DNA of 64,000 bases from Gigantopelta aegis (lineage: Eukaryota; Mollusca; Gastropoda; Neomphalida; Peltospiridae): positions 65,075,013 to 65,139,012 of the forward strand of contig NC_054702.1 in NCBI RefSeq assembly GCF_016097555.1. The letters run 5' to 3'. The notes under the pieces are model-generated. The model did no database searches. It was given only the letters and a program-made list of their open reading frames with translations, and was not told where the DNA came from. Shown here piece after piece: positions 24,601 to 32,099 of this stretch (the stretch's first letter is position 1; each line of letters begins with the position of its first letter). The position numbers and the translations under genes were made by a program.

Positions 24601-25914
24601 CAGATAACCGTAAATAAAATGTGTTTAGTGCGTCGTTAAATAAAACATTTCCTTCCTTCTAAACCTCTTTTTCCATGCTGGTCATTCCCCATGGACTTCT
24701 TTCTGCTGTGACTTCAGTTTGGGCACTTCTGGATGTTTGATGGACACTTAATTCTGGCATTTTCAGAGAAACATTCAACATCCTCTTTATATAATATGAC
24801 TTACTGCTTGCAGATTCACGATGCGTACATCGAGGGTGCTGAAATGTTGAGCAAAAGTAAGCCACTGGCAGCAGTTGATATGTACAGCAAGTTTCCTGTG
24901 CCGAAAGAACCATCCTTTGATGATGCGTACATATTTGGTGAGATTATTCGACTCCTCATGAAGGCAGAGAAGTATGATGACCCCAGACTTGGTCCAAATA
25001 TGATAGCATATGGCAGAGTTCTCGGATTAGGTAAACAGTTATATCTTACATGTACCGTGTGTGTGTGTGTGTGTGTGTGTGTGAGTGAGAGAGAGAGAGT
25101 GAGAGAGAGAGAGTGAGTGACAGAGAGAGACAGAGTGAGTGAGTGAGAGACAGAGAGAGAGAGACAGTGAGAGTGTATGTGAGAGAGGAATGTGAGTGAA
25201 TGTGAGAGTGTGAGTGAGTGAGAGAGTGTGTGTGTGTGTGTGCATAAATGTGTGTGTGAGTGCATAAATGTGTGTGTATGTGCATGTGTATGTCCATTGC
25301 TTGCACATTATTTGTACATAAACTGTTATAAAATTAATATTCTTTTATATAATCATTTTATAAGACAATTTTATTTTAATATGCATCATGTTTTACTTAA
25401 CTTGTAATAAAACATTAATTCCTTGGAAATTATTACATACATGCAGTACGTTTCAGTAATCTTTTTAATACATGTAGTTCACTGATCAAATATATCAGCA
25501 AATATTGCTCTCAACCCATTTTTATTTAGATTGTTACTCATCTATTTTTTAAAGTAACTTAGCACCAGTACAGTTCTCTTATAAAGATACTCCTACACTT
25601 TTTATCTATTACTTATTAAAATTAATACATATTTGAGAAATATAAAGTTAAACTATGGTTGAAAACAAAAATCTATAAATAAATCAAAAGTTAAGAAAAC
25701 TGATGCTCTAGTAGTATAGGATAATTGTTACTTCAGTCAATGTGCCACTTTTATTGCATTATCTTATTTTGTAGCTTCTCTGGAAAAGTATGTGAATAAA
25801 CTGGAAGAGGTGTTCAAACCAGAACTACTCAAGTCGGTGTATGCAGGCGTCAATAAGAAGTCTGTTGATGACCCCGATCTTCAACCCTTCTTCAAAATGA
25901 AATGCTGGATTTAG
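3463..25914 (+). CDS. TPR-like multi-exon protein with RGG/Ala-rich insert, 5' end missing
   Basis: Thirteen coding exons (listed separately) join with every splice phase matching and give the last 728 residues up to a TAG stop at 25912-25914. Residues about 150-250 and 560-650 have the alternating helix pattern of TPR/alpha-solenoid repeats (for example AAYHFDVGRMLVMQSNYPEA and LGLARALKAASQMDEAQKYY). An acidic/basic stretch (KKEEEEAKKNSEEKN) precedes an Arg-Gly-Ala-rich low-complexity insert at about 472-527. The C-terminus ends KMKCWI. No signal peptide, membrane segment or catalytic motif is visible, so a soluble scaffold or adaptor is the inference. I do not recognise a named orthologue. 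The first visible exon begins inside a codon, so at least one upstream exon is missing; none was convincing in 1-3462. Introns carry many SINEs and MITEs. Possible polyadenylation signals lie at 26067 and 26113. Confidence 0.85.
3797..4140 (+). repeat. Dispersed element with ATCAAACCTT units
   Basis: Starts TTTTTATACGCCTGTCTGGG and ends near CTCACCAGTACTCTTTTGTA. Contains two diverged units with GGATCATCAAACCTTG. Its edges and unit match the large minisatellite element at 27695-29755; 16740-17010 is a further diverged relative. Confidence 0.65.
4228..4375. repeat. Hairpin MITE
   Basis: Two arms of about 45 bases (CTTAGTGCTATGATATCGTA ... and its reverse complement ending GTAGTGCTAAG) surround a short centre. 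A second copy lies at 16365-16510. Confidence 0.7.
4381..6010. other. Intron sequence without recognised genes
   Basis: AT-rich. Holds one decayed copy of the GGACATGCTTGAAAC-type dispersed repeat at 5420-5520. Confidence 0.4.
6010..6290 (+). repeat. Dispersed repeat ending in GGGGACATGTAT
   Basis: Contains GAGTTATGGCCCTTAAACTT and GTAGGGGACATGTATCGTTT. A relative in the same orientation lies at 22555-22970. Confidence 0.55.
6308..6690. mobile_element. TTAA-flanked MITE (piggyBac-like), copy 1
   Basis: Flanked by TTAA on both sides (6304-6307 and 6691-6694). Near-perfect terminal inverted repeats, including ACATTCCTGAGTTTGCTGCA. 383 bp, no ORF. Closely related to 31403-31782. TTAA target sites are typical of piggyBac-type transposases. 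Confidence 0.85.
6845..7065 (-). mobile_element. Second tRNA-derived SINE family (family 3)
   Basis: Read in reverse it opens like a tRNA-type promoter (TGTTGTGGTTAAGCCATCGG, then a B-box-like GGGTTCACAGCC). Its distal part ACCTGGGGTGTCTATCCAGG is distinctive. A second copy is split at 42985-43480. Confidence 0.65.
7404..7631 (+). CDS. TPR-like gene exon
   Basis: The acceptor TTTTTTAG ends at 7403 and the donor GTGAGG starts at 7632. Phase is 0 at both ends. Encodes residues 59-134 (SVIEEICLGNKEAQESSKR...YSKTASQ), a helical charged stretch with no motif I recognise. Confidence 0.87.
7738..8063 (-). mobile_element. tRNA-derived SINE, family 1
   Basis: Opens GGAAGGAAATGTTTTATTTA and ends in a decayed tRNA-like head (CTTTACCAATGGGCTAT), with the B-box region GGGATCGATCC. 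Diverged and in the intron after the exon at 7404-7631. Confidence 0.85.
8240..8435. repeat. Short MITE of the AATTGGC(A/G)AA family
   Basis: Contains TTTTATTTTAATTTGGCAAA and TAATTTCATGTAATAATTGG, between GGCTAGCTGTGG and CCAGGCCTGG, which are rough inverted ends. Relatives lie at 18885-19050, 37800-37990 and 43805-44000. Confidence 0.65.
8893..9740 (+). repeat. Decayed tandem copies of the 9812 exon's 5' edge and its branch region
   Basis: Three copies precede the real exon: at about 8893-8980, 9570-9635 and 9651-9740. Each keeps part of CCATGATAACACTGTGTTAT, the polypyrimidine/CAG acceptor and about 25 coding bases (GAAGGTAT.GCTGCGCAGAAG), then diverges. The first has an in-frame TAA. The element at 9070-9553 separates copies 1 and 2. 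Confidence 0.85.
9070..9553 (+). mobile_element. Non-autonomous DNA element with GGACGAATTGTCC-like ends
   Basis: Ends carry imperfect inverted repeats (TTCGTCC..GGACG; GGACAAATCGTC). About 484 bp, no ORF. Its reverse complement matches the split copy at 46064-48118. Confidence 0.7.
9812..10020 (+). CDS. TPR-like gene exon with clear TPR signature
   Basis: The acceptor TTCATCAG ends at 9811 and the donor GTAACT starts at 10021. Encodes residues 135-203 and part of 204 (EGIAARKAADEESSLGQ...HQLSR). The second half has TPR-like spacing of small and aromatic residues. Three decayed copies of this exon's 5' edge lie upstream at 8893-9740. Confidence 0.88.
10033..10330 (-). mobile_element. tRNA-derived SINE, family 2
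   Basis: Tail TTTGTTTTGTTTAACAACAC with CACTAGAGCACATT, core AGCAAGGGATCTTTT, and a head ending in TACCACTGGGTTATGTCCCA. Forms an inverted pair with 10366-10685. Confidence 0.87.
10366..10685 (+). mobile_element. tRNA-derived SINE, family 2
   Basis: Box A-like TAATCCAGTGGTAAAGCGCC and box B-like GGGATCGATTCC, then the shared core and the tail GTGCTCTTGTGGTGTTGTTA. Opposite orientation to its neighbour, only about 35 bases away. Confidence 0.87.
11097..11237 (+). CDS. TPR-like gene exon
   Basis: The acceptor TTTGTAG ends at 11096 and the donor GTGAGT starts at 11238. Completes a split Arg codon and encodes residues 205-250 (FYLGLALAMQKDGPGKRSV...NPDEF), continuing the helical repeat of the previous exon. 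Confidence 0.87.
11238..11638. other. Short intron, nothing recognised
   Basis: AT-rich, with a small CA/CCA simple repeat at 11449-11470. Confidence 0.5.
11639..11781 (+). CDS. TPR-like gene exon
   Basis: The acceptor ATCCACAG ends at 11638. Encodes residues 252-298 (RVTCLHANNLIRVSNVHLL...DVFHT). The donor at 11782 (GTGTAT) was chosen because it is the only nearby GT that keeps frame with the next exon; a cluster of GT dinucleotides there makes the exact edge less certain. Confidence 0.75.
12061..12600. mobile_element. Hairpin-bearing DNA element, copy 1
   Basis: 12061-12172 is a long imperfect palindrome (CCAGTTATTA...TAATAACTGG). From 12179 the element opens TTTATTACCCCAGC and closes near 12606 with TGGGTAATAAAC. 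It contains TGACGTCA at 12435. Its inverted relative is 17410-17982. Confidence 0.7.
12597..13296 (+). repeat. Satellite: seven 100-bp tandem units
   Basis: CCACTTGGGTAATAAACATA recurs at exactly 12601, 12701, 12801 and on to 13201. The units are identical to my reading except one position: GACAGG in units 1-4 and GACATG in units 5-7. The unit starts with the terminal TGGGTAATAAAC of the adjacent element. Confidence 0.97.
13740..14165. mobile_element. Second hairpin/TGACGTCA-rich element
   Basis: Arms around 13765-13800 and 13845-13880 (TCGTACTGATTTTACAAAAC / ATAAAATCAGTACG) form a palindrome. TGACGTCA occurs at 14016 and 14076. No ORF. Layout resembles 12061-12600 but sequence differs. Confidence 0.5.
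14203..14223 (+). repeat. C homopolymer then CA repeat
   Basis: About 21 C residues followed by CACACACA, in the intron before the exon at 14347. Confidence 0.9.
14347..14558 (+). CDS. TPR-like gene exon
   Basis: The acceptor AAAGTGCAG ends at 14346 and the donor GTAATA starts at 14559. Enters with two bases of a Trp codon (T|GG) and encodes residues 300-369 (LLASQVLPTLAWGDTYHQVE...LQER). A C homopolymer at 14203-14223 lies upstream in the intron. Confidence 0.82.
15236..15858 (+). mobile_element. Decayed family 2 SINE, split by a hAT-like insertion
   Basis: The SINE core (CTGTCCTGTCTGTGGGAAAA, ATAAAAGATCCCTTTCTGCT) runs to TGTGCTCTAG at 15420, is broken by 15421-15826, and resumes CTCTAGTGTTGTCATTAAAC. 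Confidence 0.85.
15421..15826. mobile_element. hAT-like MITE with 8-bp target-site duplication
   Basis: Ends TAGTGTTGGGAATC and, reversed, TAGTGATGTTCCAG. Flanked by TGCTCTAG at 15413-15420 and 15827-15834, an exact 8-bp duplication characteristic of hAT. 406 bp, no transposase ORF. A relative lies at 33185-33578, and a lone end at about 20510-20526. Confidence 0.88.
15877..16081 (+). CDS. TPR-like gene exon
   Basis: The acceptor TTTGTCAG ends at 15876 and a GT starts at 16082. Encodes residues 370-437 (TCQRIVRITPCSSQAMTLLG...HDLLK). Internally GC-rich compared with its introns. Confidence 0.85.
16119..16373. mobile_element. MITE with about 38-bp inverted termini
   Basis: The left arm (GTATTCATAAACATATTTTA) mirrors the right arm (ATATTTATGAATAC). 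No ORF. Lies just after the exon ending 16081. Confidence 0.7.
16365..16512. repeat. Hairpin MITE, second copy
   Basis: ATCTTAGCACCACGATATTG and its mirrored arm CGTAGCACTAAGAT enclose CTATGACATCACATGACTTG. Same family as 4228-4375. Confidence 0.7.
16740..17010 (+). repeat. Diverged relative of the ATCAAACC element
   Basis: Shares AGGTACAGTTTGTTAATGAA, GGATCATCAAATTTGG and the GGTCACTGTGACCT motif with 3797-4140 and the 27.8-29.6 kb array, but is heavily decayed. Confidence 0.45.
17082..17276 (+). CDS. TPR-like gene exon: charged stretch and first half of RGG/Ala insert
   Basis: The acceptor TATTATAG ends at 17081 and the donor GTGAGG starts at 17277. Encodes residues 438-502: a Lys/Glu-rich coil, then repeated R-G-G-A-A units from about 472. 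The repeats are imperfect (AVAARGGAAATKGGAAAARG), which argues against recent slippage. Confidence 0.83.
17410..17982. mobile_element. Hairpin-bearing DNA element, copy 2 (inverted to copy 1)
   Basis: Opens TTTATTACCCCAGC at 17410 and closes AGCTGGGGTAATAAA near 17830-17844. The palindromic segment lies at 17871-17982. Contains TGACGTCA at 17567 and TTTGGCAAAGCACAC, mirrored in copy 1. Confidence 0.75.
18563..18636 (+). CDS. TPR-like gene exon: second half of RGG/Ala insert
   Basis: The acceptor TTTTGAAG ends at 18562 and the donor GTATTG starts at 18637. Completes a Gly codon and encodes residues 504-527 (AVARGTARGGATAAAARGGA..). The low-complexity insert continues across the intron with matching phase, supporting both exons. 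Confidence 0.8.
18885..19050. repeat. Short MITE of the AATTGGC(A/G)AA family
   Basis: AAGGCTAGCTTTGTCACTTG ... ATTTTATTTTAATTTGGAGA ... CCCAGAGGTAGCTCC. Decayed relative of 8240-8435. Confidence 0.55.
19352..19409 (+). CDS. TPR-like gene short exon
   Basis: The acceptor TTGTTACAG ends at 19351 and the donor GTACGA starts at 19410. Encodes residues 528-546 (AGPPGKTSTPLPASKTCMT), a Pro/Thr-rich linker. Its short length and simple composition make skipping possible, but removing it would shift the frame. Confidence 0.75.
19428..19632 (-). mobile_element. Decayed tRNA-derived SINE, family 2, head missing
   Basis: Tail TCTGTTTTGTTTGATGACAC and core AGTAGCAAGAATTTTTTTTA. Reads to the CCAGTCGTGGTGCACTG block and then ends before the promoter boxes. 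Confidence 0.8.
19733..19758 (+). repeat. G homopolymer
   Basis: A run of about 20 or more G residues. Other G or C runs lie at about 23618, 48206, 49839, 50452, 51473, 51591, 53595, 54867, 57382 and 62351; several are internal to MITEs. Confidence 0.85.
20660..21007 (-). mobile_element. tRNA-derived SINE, family 1, with intact 13-bp target-site duplication
   Basis: TATATTACAGGAA at 20660-20672 and again at 20995-21007 flank a full-length copy running from the GGAAGG tail to the CTACATCCCGCCCC head. Box B-like GGGATTGATCCC. The variable-length duplication indicates LINE-machinery insertion. Confidence 0.93.
21225..21400. repeat. Dispersed repeat copy (GGACATGCTCGAAACTC type)
   Basis: Contains TATCCAGAGACAGGCCCTGG and GGTATATGAGCATGTTAAAA. 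Relatives at 2800-2920 and 5420-5520. Ends in CACTCGCACTCGCA. Confidence 0.6.
21625..21986. mobile_element. TTAA-flanked MITE, different subfamily
   Basis: TTAA at 21621-21624 and 21987-21990. Ends AGGAACATACCCTG and, reversed, AGGGACTGACCCTA. 362 bp, no ORF. The interior weakly echoes the 6308 family (ATTCAAAGTGTTTTTGGTCA). Confidence 0.7.
22111..22301 (+). CDS. TPR-like gene exon with TPR-like helix pair
   Basis: The acceptor TCTATGCAG ends at 22110 and the donor GTATGT starts at 22302. Completes an Asp codon and encodes residues 548-610: a Lys/Ala/Pro linker, then SYQPRLGLARALKAASQM and DEAQKYYEEVISMASY. Confidence 0.87.
22555..22970 (+). repeat. Dispersed repeat ending in GAGACATGTAT
   Basis: Contains GAGTTATGGCCCTTGAACTT and CTAGTAGGAGACATGTATTC, shared with 6010-6290 in the same orientation. 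Confidence 0.6.
23300..24012. mobile_element. CTAGCCC-rich DNA element
   Basis: GGGCTAGTG motifs repeat in both orientations at each end (for example CCACTAGCCCATC near 23360 and 23910; GCTAGTGGATTTGTAG at 23980). No ORF. Related in motif to 53887-54240. Exact ends unclear. Confidence 0.5.
24346..24660 (+). mobile_element. tRNA-derived SINE, family 1
   Basis: GACGTAGCCCAGTGGTAAAG (box A) and GGATCGATCCCC (box B), then the core, ending in GCGTCGTTAAATAAAACATT and TTCCTTCC. Near full length, about 150 bases before the exon at 24814. Confidence 0.92.
24814..25030 (+). CDS. TPR-like gene exon, conserved-looking C-terminal block
   Basis: The acceptor GCTTGCAG ends at 24813 and the donor GTAAAC starts at 25031. 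Encodes residues 611-682 (IHDAYIEGAEMLSKSKPL...AYGRVLGL). The following intron opens with a long GT/GA microsatellite. Confidence 0.88.
25058..25290 (+). repeat. GT/GA microsatellite
   Basis: A pure GT run then mixed GAGA/GTGA repeats, starting 28 bases after the donor at 25031. Long minus-strand ORFs of Ser/Leu/His here are artefacts of the repeat. Confidence 0.97.
25775..25914 (+). CDS. TPR-like gene last coding exon
   Basis: The acceptor TTTTGTAG ends at 25774. Encodes residues 684-728 (SLEKYVNKLEEVFKPELLKS...KMKCWI) and the stop TAG at 25912-25914. The 3' untranslated region follows. Confidence 0.88.
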
Positions 25915-26789
25915 AGCATAGCATATTAAATATACAAATTTGGTCAACCCTGGTATCTTGATATAGTTACCCTTATCAGACTGGCATGTTAACTGCAACT
26001 AACATGACCATATGCAGGCTCCTTTAGCAGTTGCTTGGCATCATGCAGTAGCATATTAGGAGTAAAAATAAAACCTCCATTTCTCCAAGAAGTTGCCGTA
26101 TTTTATGTGCCTAATAAAGCAAGATGACTTAAGACAGCCACTTCAACTTATGTAATGACATACAGCTTAATCCAAATAGGTTATCATCTACGTACATTTT
26201 TGTTTAATTTTATATTATTTTTATTTTTTTGTGGCTTTAGAAACATATTACCATATCATTAGATTTATGTGTTGCAAAGTTGTCGTGAATTGACACCGAA
26301 TTGCCACATTATTGTCAAAAAATGTTGCAACAGTTGGACAGGCGTAGCTAAATACATTACTGTGACAAATTCTTAAGATCATTAATTTTAGATTGGTTTA
26401 AATCTTAATTTTGTTAGAAATTTATACCATCATTTGTGATGTGTGTCGAAGAGTTCAGAATATTACATTTAAATTCAACATAGTCAAGATCATCATCATA
26501 GATATTTTTTAAAAGGGTATTTTGAAGTACGATTCTGTTTCATTTAACTCAATTCTTTCAAACATTTAAATTTCATTTTATAATGGATGAATGTTTATAT
26601 ACCTGTATGCTAATATGTTAGCTAGGTAAATTCATAATATCAGTGTGTACATACATGACTCTAGTGTGATAATGTGTGAAGTTATTTATTTATTTAATCA
26701 TTGTATGCATATAGCAATAATATTGGCTCCCCATTTAAAGTATGTAGCATTTCAGTCCCATTTCTCAATTCTCAATGGTCCATTTCATA
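25915..26789. other. 3' UTR and intergenic DNA
   Basis: Follows the TPR-like gene stop. AT-rich, with no further exon or repeat recognised. Confidence 0.5.
26067..26118 (+). other. Candidate polyadenylation signals of the TPR-like gene
   Basis: AATAAA hexamers occur at 26067-26072 and 26113-26118, about 150-200 bases after the stop codon. No transcript evidence is available, and longer 3' ends are possible. Confidence 0.4.
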
Positions 26790-27464
26790 CTGATCACCAA
26801 AAGAAACGCAAATCAGGGCTATGGTTAGTTTGTAGTTAGAATAGGTTTACATGATTACAAGTGCTCATTTTGAGAAATGACAAGCGGTATATCAACCTGT
26901 AATTCTCCTGAATCTCAACGTCTAAATCCCTTTTTAAAAATACTGATATAAAGTTTAATGTAAGGTCTCACTACACAGATCACTTCCGGGTGAGAGTTCA
27001 TTCATCATGGGCCATTATAGTTCCTAATTGTGACACAAGTTATGGTTCACATATTCACTTCTAGGAAATGGTGAAGAATTAAAACAATATGTATGTTTAA
27101 TGGTAAGCCTTCAGGCTGTATTTTGCCCATGCTATTTTGTAATATTGTGCATTGACCTTTTGGGACATGGGTGTATAGCGTAAGAGACAGCCGGAGTGAA
27201 TCGGTTAATGAACCACCTGTTTGGACCAGTATTACAGCCAGATGCAAAAAACTGAGATGGAAATGTTCTCTATTTTGGAGTAAAAATAAATGCTTATATA
27301 ATGTATGTTCGCAATGGTGTATGTTGTTAGTGCCAACGAGAACCCGTTCGATTGGTAATCTTCATTTGAAGTTGGGCATTTTAACATGGGTTTCAATGGC
27401 AGATGACATCTGTGTAGTGAGACCTTACACCTAAAAATTATATTATGTTTCTTTTGGTTTCCAG
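26790..27464. mobile_element. Non-autonomous Tc1/mariner-like element with inner inverted repeats
   Basis: Flanked by TA, with ends CTGATCACCAAAAGAAAC and, reversed, CTGGAAACCAAAAGAAAC. A second inverted pair lies inside (GTAAGGTCTCACTACACAGA at about 26961 and its complement near 27408-27429). No transposase ORF. Confidence 0.7.
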
Positions 27465-27694
27465 TATATTTTGCCTTCTTGTTTTTTTTCACTTTTGTGT
27501 TTGTTCTTGACAGCTTGAAATATAGTTTAATATAATAGGCGTAGTATATTTAGAACTCCCTTCTTTTTCAGAGTAGAAAACTGACTAAGATACAATTTGT
27601 GACGGGAAAACAGATAAAATATACTGAATCGAAATAGAAACTACATTCCTAAAATATAAACAAATAAATTATCGGTGATGTAAAGTCATCTGTA

Positions 27695-29755
27695 TTTTTA
27701 TACACCCATCTATGGGTCGTATTATGGTATGGCATTGTCCAGCCGTCTGTCCATCCATCCGTTTGTTAACTTTTTCTTGTCCGGACCATATTTTGCATAC
27801 AGATGCATACAGGACCATCAAACCTTACATGTAGAAACAACTAGGAATGATGGTACCTACTTTTCACTGTCTACTGCACATAACAGTAAATCCTTATCCG
27901 GACCATATCTTGCATACAGATGCATACAGGACCATCAAACCTTACATGTAGAAACAACTAGGAATGATGGTACCTACTTTTCACAGTCTACTGCACATAA
28001 CAGTAAATCCTTATCTGGACCATATTTTGCATACCGATGCATACAGGACCATCAAACCTTACATGTAGAACAACTAGGAATGATGGTACCTACTTTTCAC
28101 AGTCTACTGCACATAACAGTAAATCCTTATCCGGACCACATTTTGCATACCGATGCATACAGGACCATCAAACCTCACATGTAGGAACAACTTGGGATGA
28201 TGGTACCTACTTTTCACTGTCTACTGCACATAACAGTAAATCCTTATCCGGACCATATCTTGCATACAGATGCATACAGGACCATCAAACCTTACATGTA
28301 GGAACAACTTGGGATGATGGTACCTACTTTTCACTGTCTACTGCACATAACAGTAAATCCTTATCCGGACCATATTTTGCATACCGATGCATACAGGACC
28401 ATCAAACCTTACATGTAGAAACAACTAGGAATGATGGTACCTACTTTTCACTGTCTACTGCACATAACAGTAAATCCTTATCCGGACCATATCTTGCATA
28501 CAGATGCATACAGGACCATCAAACCTCACATGTAGGAACAACTTGGGATGATGGTACCTACTTTTCACTGTCTACTGCACATAACAGTAAATCCTTATCC
28601 GGACCATATTTTGCATACCGATGCATACAGGACCATCAAACCTTACATGTAGAAACAACTAGGAATGATGGTACCTACTTTTCACTGTCTACTGCACATA
28701 ACAGTAAATCCTTATCCGGACCATATCTTGCATACCGATGCATACAGGACCATCAAACCTTACATGTAGGAACAACTAGGAATGATGGTACCTACTTTTC
28801 ACTGTCTACTGCACATAACAGTAAATCCTTATCCGGACCATATCTTGCATACAGATGCATACAGGACCATCAAACCTCACATGTAGGAACAACTTGGGAT
28901 GATGGTACCTACTTTTCACTGTCTACTGTACATAACAGTAAATCCTTATCCGGAACATATTTTGCATACCGATGCATACAGGACCATCAAACCTTACATG
29001 TAGAAACAACTAGGAATGATGGTACCTACTTTTCACTGTCTACTGCACATAACAGTAAATCCGTATCCGGACCATATCTTGCATACCGATGCATACAGGA
29101 CCATCAAACCTTACATGTAGGAACAACTAGGAATGATGGTACCTACTTTTTACTGTCTACTGCACATAACAGTAAATCCTTATCCGGACCATATCTTGCA
29201 TACAGGACCATCAAACCTCACATGTAGGAACAACTTGGGATGATGGTACCTACTTTTCACTGTCTACTGCACATAACAGTAAATCCTTATCCGGACCATA
29301 TCTTGCATACCGACGTATACAGGACCATCAAACCTATTACTAGGTTACTGTGACATACTTTTCACTGTCTACTGCACATAACAGTAAATTCTTATCCGGA
29401 CCATATCTTGCATACAGGACCATCAAACCTCACATGTAGGAACAATTGGGATGGTGGTGTGTCACATTCTGTTACTAGGTTACTGTGACCTACTTTTCAT
29501 GGTCTACTGCACATAACAGTAAATCCTTGTCTGAATCATATCTTGCATACAGATACATACAGGACCATCAAACCTCATATGTAGGAACAATTTGGGATGG
29601 AGGGTGGTCCAAAACAAACTGTTCATCCATCTTGGTGCAAAAATTTCACATAATTAGAATTGAATCATACCTGTAACATATTCATTAATATAGATACGGT
29701 TTTCCATCAAACTCCTGATGGGCATATCATGTACCTCACCGGTACTCTTGTTTAA
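27695..29755 (+). repeat. Minisatellite: about 16 units of about 117 bp within a dispersed element
   Basis: The unit contains AGGACCATCAAACC, GATGGTACCTACTTTTCA and CTGCACATAACAGTAAATCC. Because 117 is divisible by three, one frame stays open for 396 codons at 28037-29227 with a 39-residue repeat; this is not taken as a gene. One unit (about 28020-28135) has a 1-base deletion. Flanks resemble 3797-4140. Confidence 0.93.
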
Positions 29756-30112
29756 TACTGTAATGACAATTTCGAAATTAAAACATACCCTTTACCATTC
29801 AGAATATACTATTGTCTCTCATGTTCAAAGTGTATTATGCATAAAGTACCAACAACATTAAAAAACACATCAAAAAATCATTTTAAACCTACGGTTGCAA
29901 TGCTACCACTTTTTAATGTTCAATGTGTTATTGGTATTGCTATTGGTGTGCTACATGGTGGGCTGTCTGTAATGGTTGTTGTGCGAGTAATGGGATACTG
30001 TTGACTGATAATTTACGATGTTAGGACAAGTGTGCAGCATTCGGTTGACCGAGGCCAGGTAGACCATGCTGAAGACCATCAAATCCGCTTACCGTATCTG
30101 TGTGATTGTTAA

Positions 30113-30395
30113 AGTGTAAAGTTTGTTTTGTTATTACATCACTAGAGCACACTGATTTACACAATGTATTAATCATCGGCTATTGGATGTCAAATATTTG
30201 GTAATTTGTACATTAGTCTTAGAGAGGAAACCCATTACATTTTTCATTAGTAGCAAGGGATCTTTTTATGCAGCAACACAGACAAGATAGCACATACCAC
30301 GGCCTTTGATATATCAGTCATGGTGCACTGGCTGAAACGAGAAATAGCCAAATGGACTGGGATCGATCCCAAAGCACCTGCGCATCAGGTTGTAT
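30113..30395 (-). mobile_element. tRNA-derived SINE, family 2
   Basis: Tail AGTTTGTTTTGTTATTACAT with ACTAGAGCACACTG, core TAGCAAGGGATCTTTTTATG, and a decayed head with GGGATCGATCCC at 30358. Confidence 0.85.
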
Positions 30396-30506
30396 GCAGC
30401 ATACAGAACTTCATGCATATTAGCCATTCACAGGAACAATTATGATCCCTTTACACCATCTCATTTGGACAGTCACGCATCCAATTCTTTATATTGCCTT
30501 CTTGAT

Positions 30507-30812
30507 TTAGCTCGGTTGGTTGAGTACTCCCCTGAGGTGCTTGCATCGCAGGATCGAACCACCTCAGTGGATCCGTTCAACTGATAGGGGTTTTTCTTGT
30601 TCCAACCAGTGCACCACAACTGGTCAACGGCTGTGGTATGTGCTTTCCTGTCTGTTGGAAAGTGCATATAACAGATCCCTTGCTGCATTGGGATAAATGT
30701 AGCAGGTTTCCTCTGGTGATTACGAGTCAGAATTTCCAAATGTTTGATATCCAATAGCCGATGATAAAAACAATGTGCTCTAGTGGGGTTGTTCAACAAC
30801 AAACTTTTTTTT
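30507..30812 (+). mobile_element. Family 2 SINE with an alternative tRNA-like head
   Basis: The head TTAGCTCGGTTGGTTGAGTA with the B-box GGATCGAACCACC looks like a different tRNA-type promoter from other copies. The core (CTTGTTCCAACCAGTGCACC) and tail (GTGCTCTAGTGGGGTTGTTC) are family 2. Confidence 0.8.
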
Positions 30813-31402
30813 TAACTCTTGTTACAGTTCATGCATTTAGAACAAGTTATTAAAACAAAATATTTCCATATTTATTCTTTTTGTTTTGAATATATAAAGT
30901 ATGCACCTAACCGTTCAATTGTGAAGTTTTTACTTTGGTTCAGTATATTTTGACTTGTACACACAAAAAAGATATATACCAATCTAGAGTTCTATAATGT
31001 AATATTTATTACCATTATTATTGTGTAATTTATTTGCATTTTGAATCCATTTAATGCATGAGAAATAAACCCTTATTATATAGCTGTATATATAATTGTA
31101 TAATAAGGCATTGTGGTTTTACATGTGACTGATTTTATATTCATATCTGGGAAATTCCGTCCATATTATCTTTATAAAGTGATACCCATTCTGAACTGTT
31201 ACAGACCACCCAATCCTGACTGACGGCTTTAGTCAACCATTTGCCATTTATTTAACCATCGGTTCTATTGTGACAAGTTTTCTTCATTAATATGAAAATA
31301 AACTTGCTTCCCTTTGTATGTTTGAATAAAACCTTTTTTCAAATTTGTGCTTTATTTTTAATTTTACTGTCCCATTTTACCATCCAAAGTTTTTTTTATT
31401 AA

Positions 31403-31782
31403 AGGGACATTCCTGAGTTTTCTGCACTGTAAGATGTTTCCAACTAATAAAATATTTCTACGGTTAAACTTATGTGTTAAATATATTTTCTTGTTTAGAA
31501 TATCAATGTCTGTACATTCAGTGTGTTTGTGGTCGTCTTAATATTTGTAAGAAGCCCAAACTGGATTTTGTCTTCAAATAATTTTGTATGTACCAAAAAA
31601 TTATTTTTAGGAAATAAAATGAAATTTTACCTAGTACAAATATTAGAACGACCAGAAACATGTTTAATATACAGCCACTAATATTTTATGAAGAAAAATA
31701 TATTTTATATGTAATTACAATCGTTAAAAAGTCTGTTAGTCGATAACATCTTAAAAATTGCAGCAAACTCAGGAATGTCCCT
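31403..31782. mobile_element. TTAA-flanked MITE (piggyBac-like), copy 2
   Basis: TTAA at 31399-31402 and 31783-31786. Termini AGGGACATTCCTGAGTTT are inverted at the right end. Same family as 6308-6690, with strong similarity throughout. Confidence 0.88.
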
Positions 31783-32099
31783 TTAAAATAAATTAAAACA
31801 AAATTTTCCTTTTTTTTTTTTTTTTCAATAAAATTTAAAAGCTTTTTATTCTGTAATCATAATTGACTTGTAAATAAAATACCATGCAGTAGGTTTGTGT
31901 TTTTAAATATTACATATACTGGGTCGACATTTCTGCTGGTGGACTATTAGTCCACGTGTCCATCATTAGCATCATTGCCATTTCAAACAAAGTGTTCGAC
32001 AGTACACAGTCTTAACTACCAGTTAAAATACTTCTATTTCTGTAGAAGTCACGTTGGCCGAGTTGATAAAACACTAAGACTTTCAAATAACATGTAAAT

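Noticed and set aside
24816..25308. Long minus-strand ORFs rich in Ser, Leu, His and Thr
   Set aside because: They translate the GT/GA microsatellite and the antisense of a real exon.
28037..29227. 396-codon open frame with a 39-residue repeat
   Set aside because: It arises because the minisatellite period is divisible by three; the array is part of a dispersed element and is broken by a 1-base deletion. No splice or start context supports a gene.
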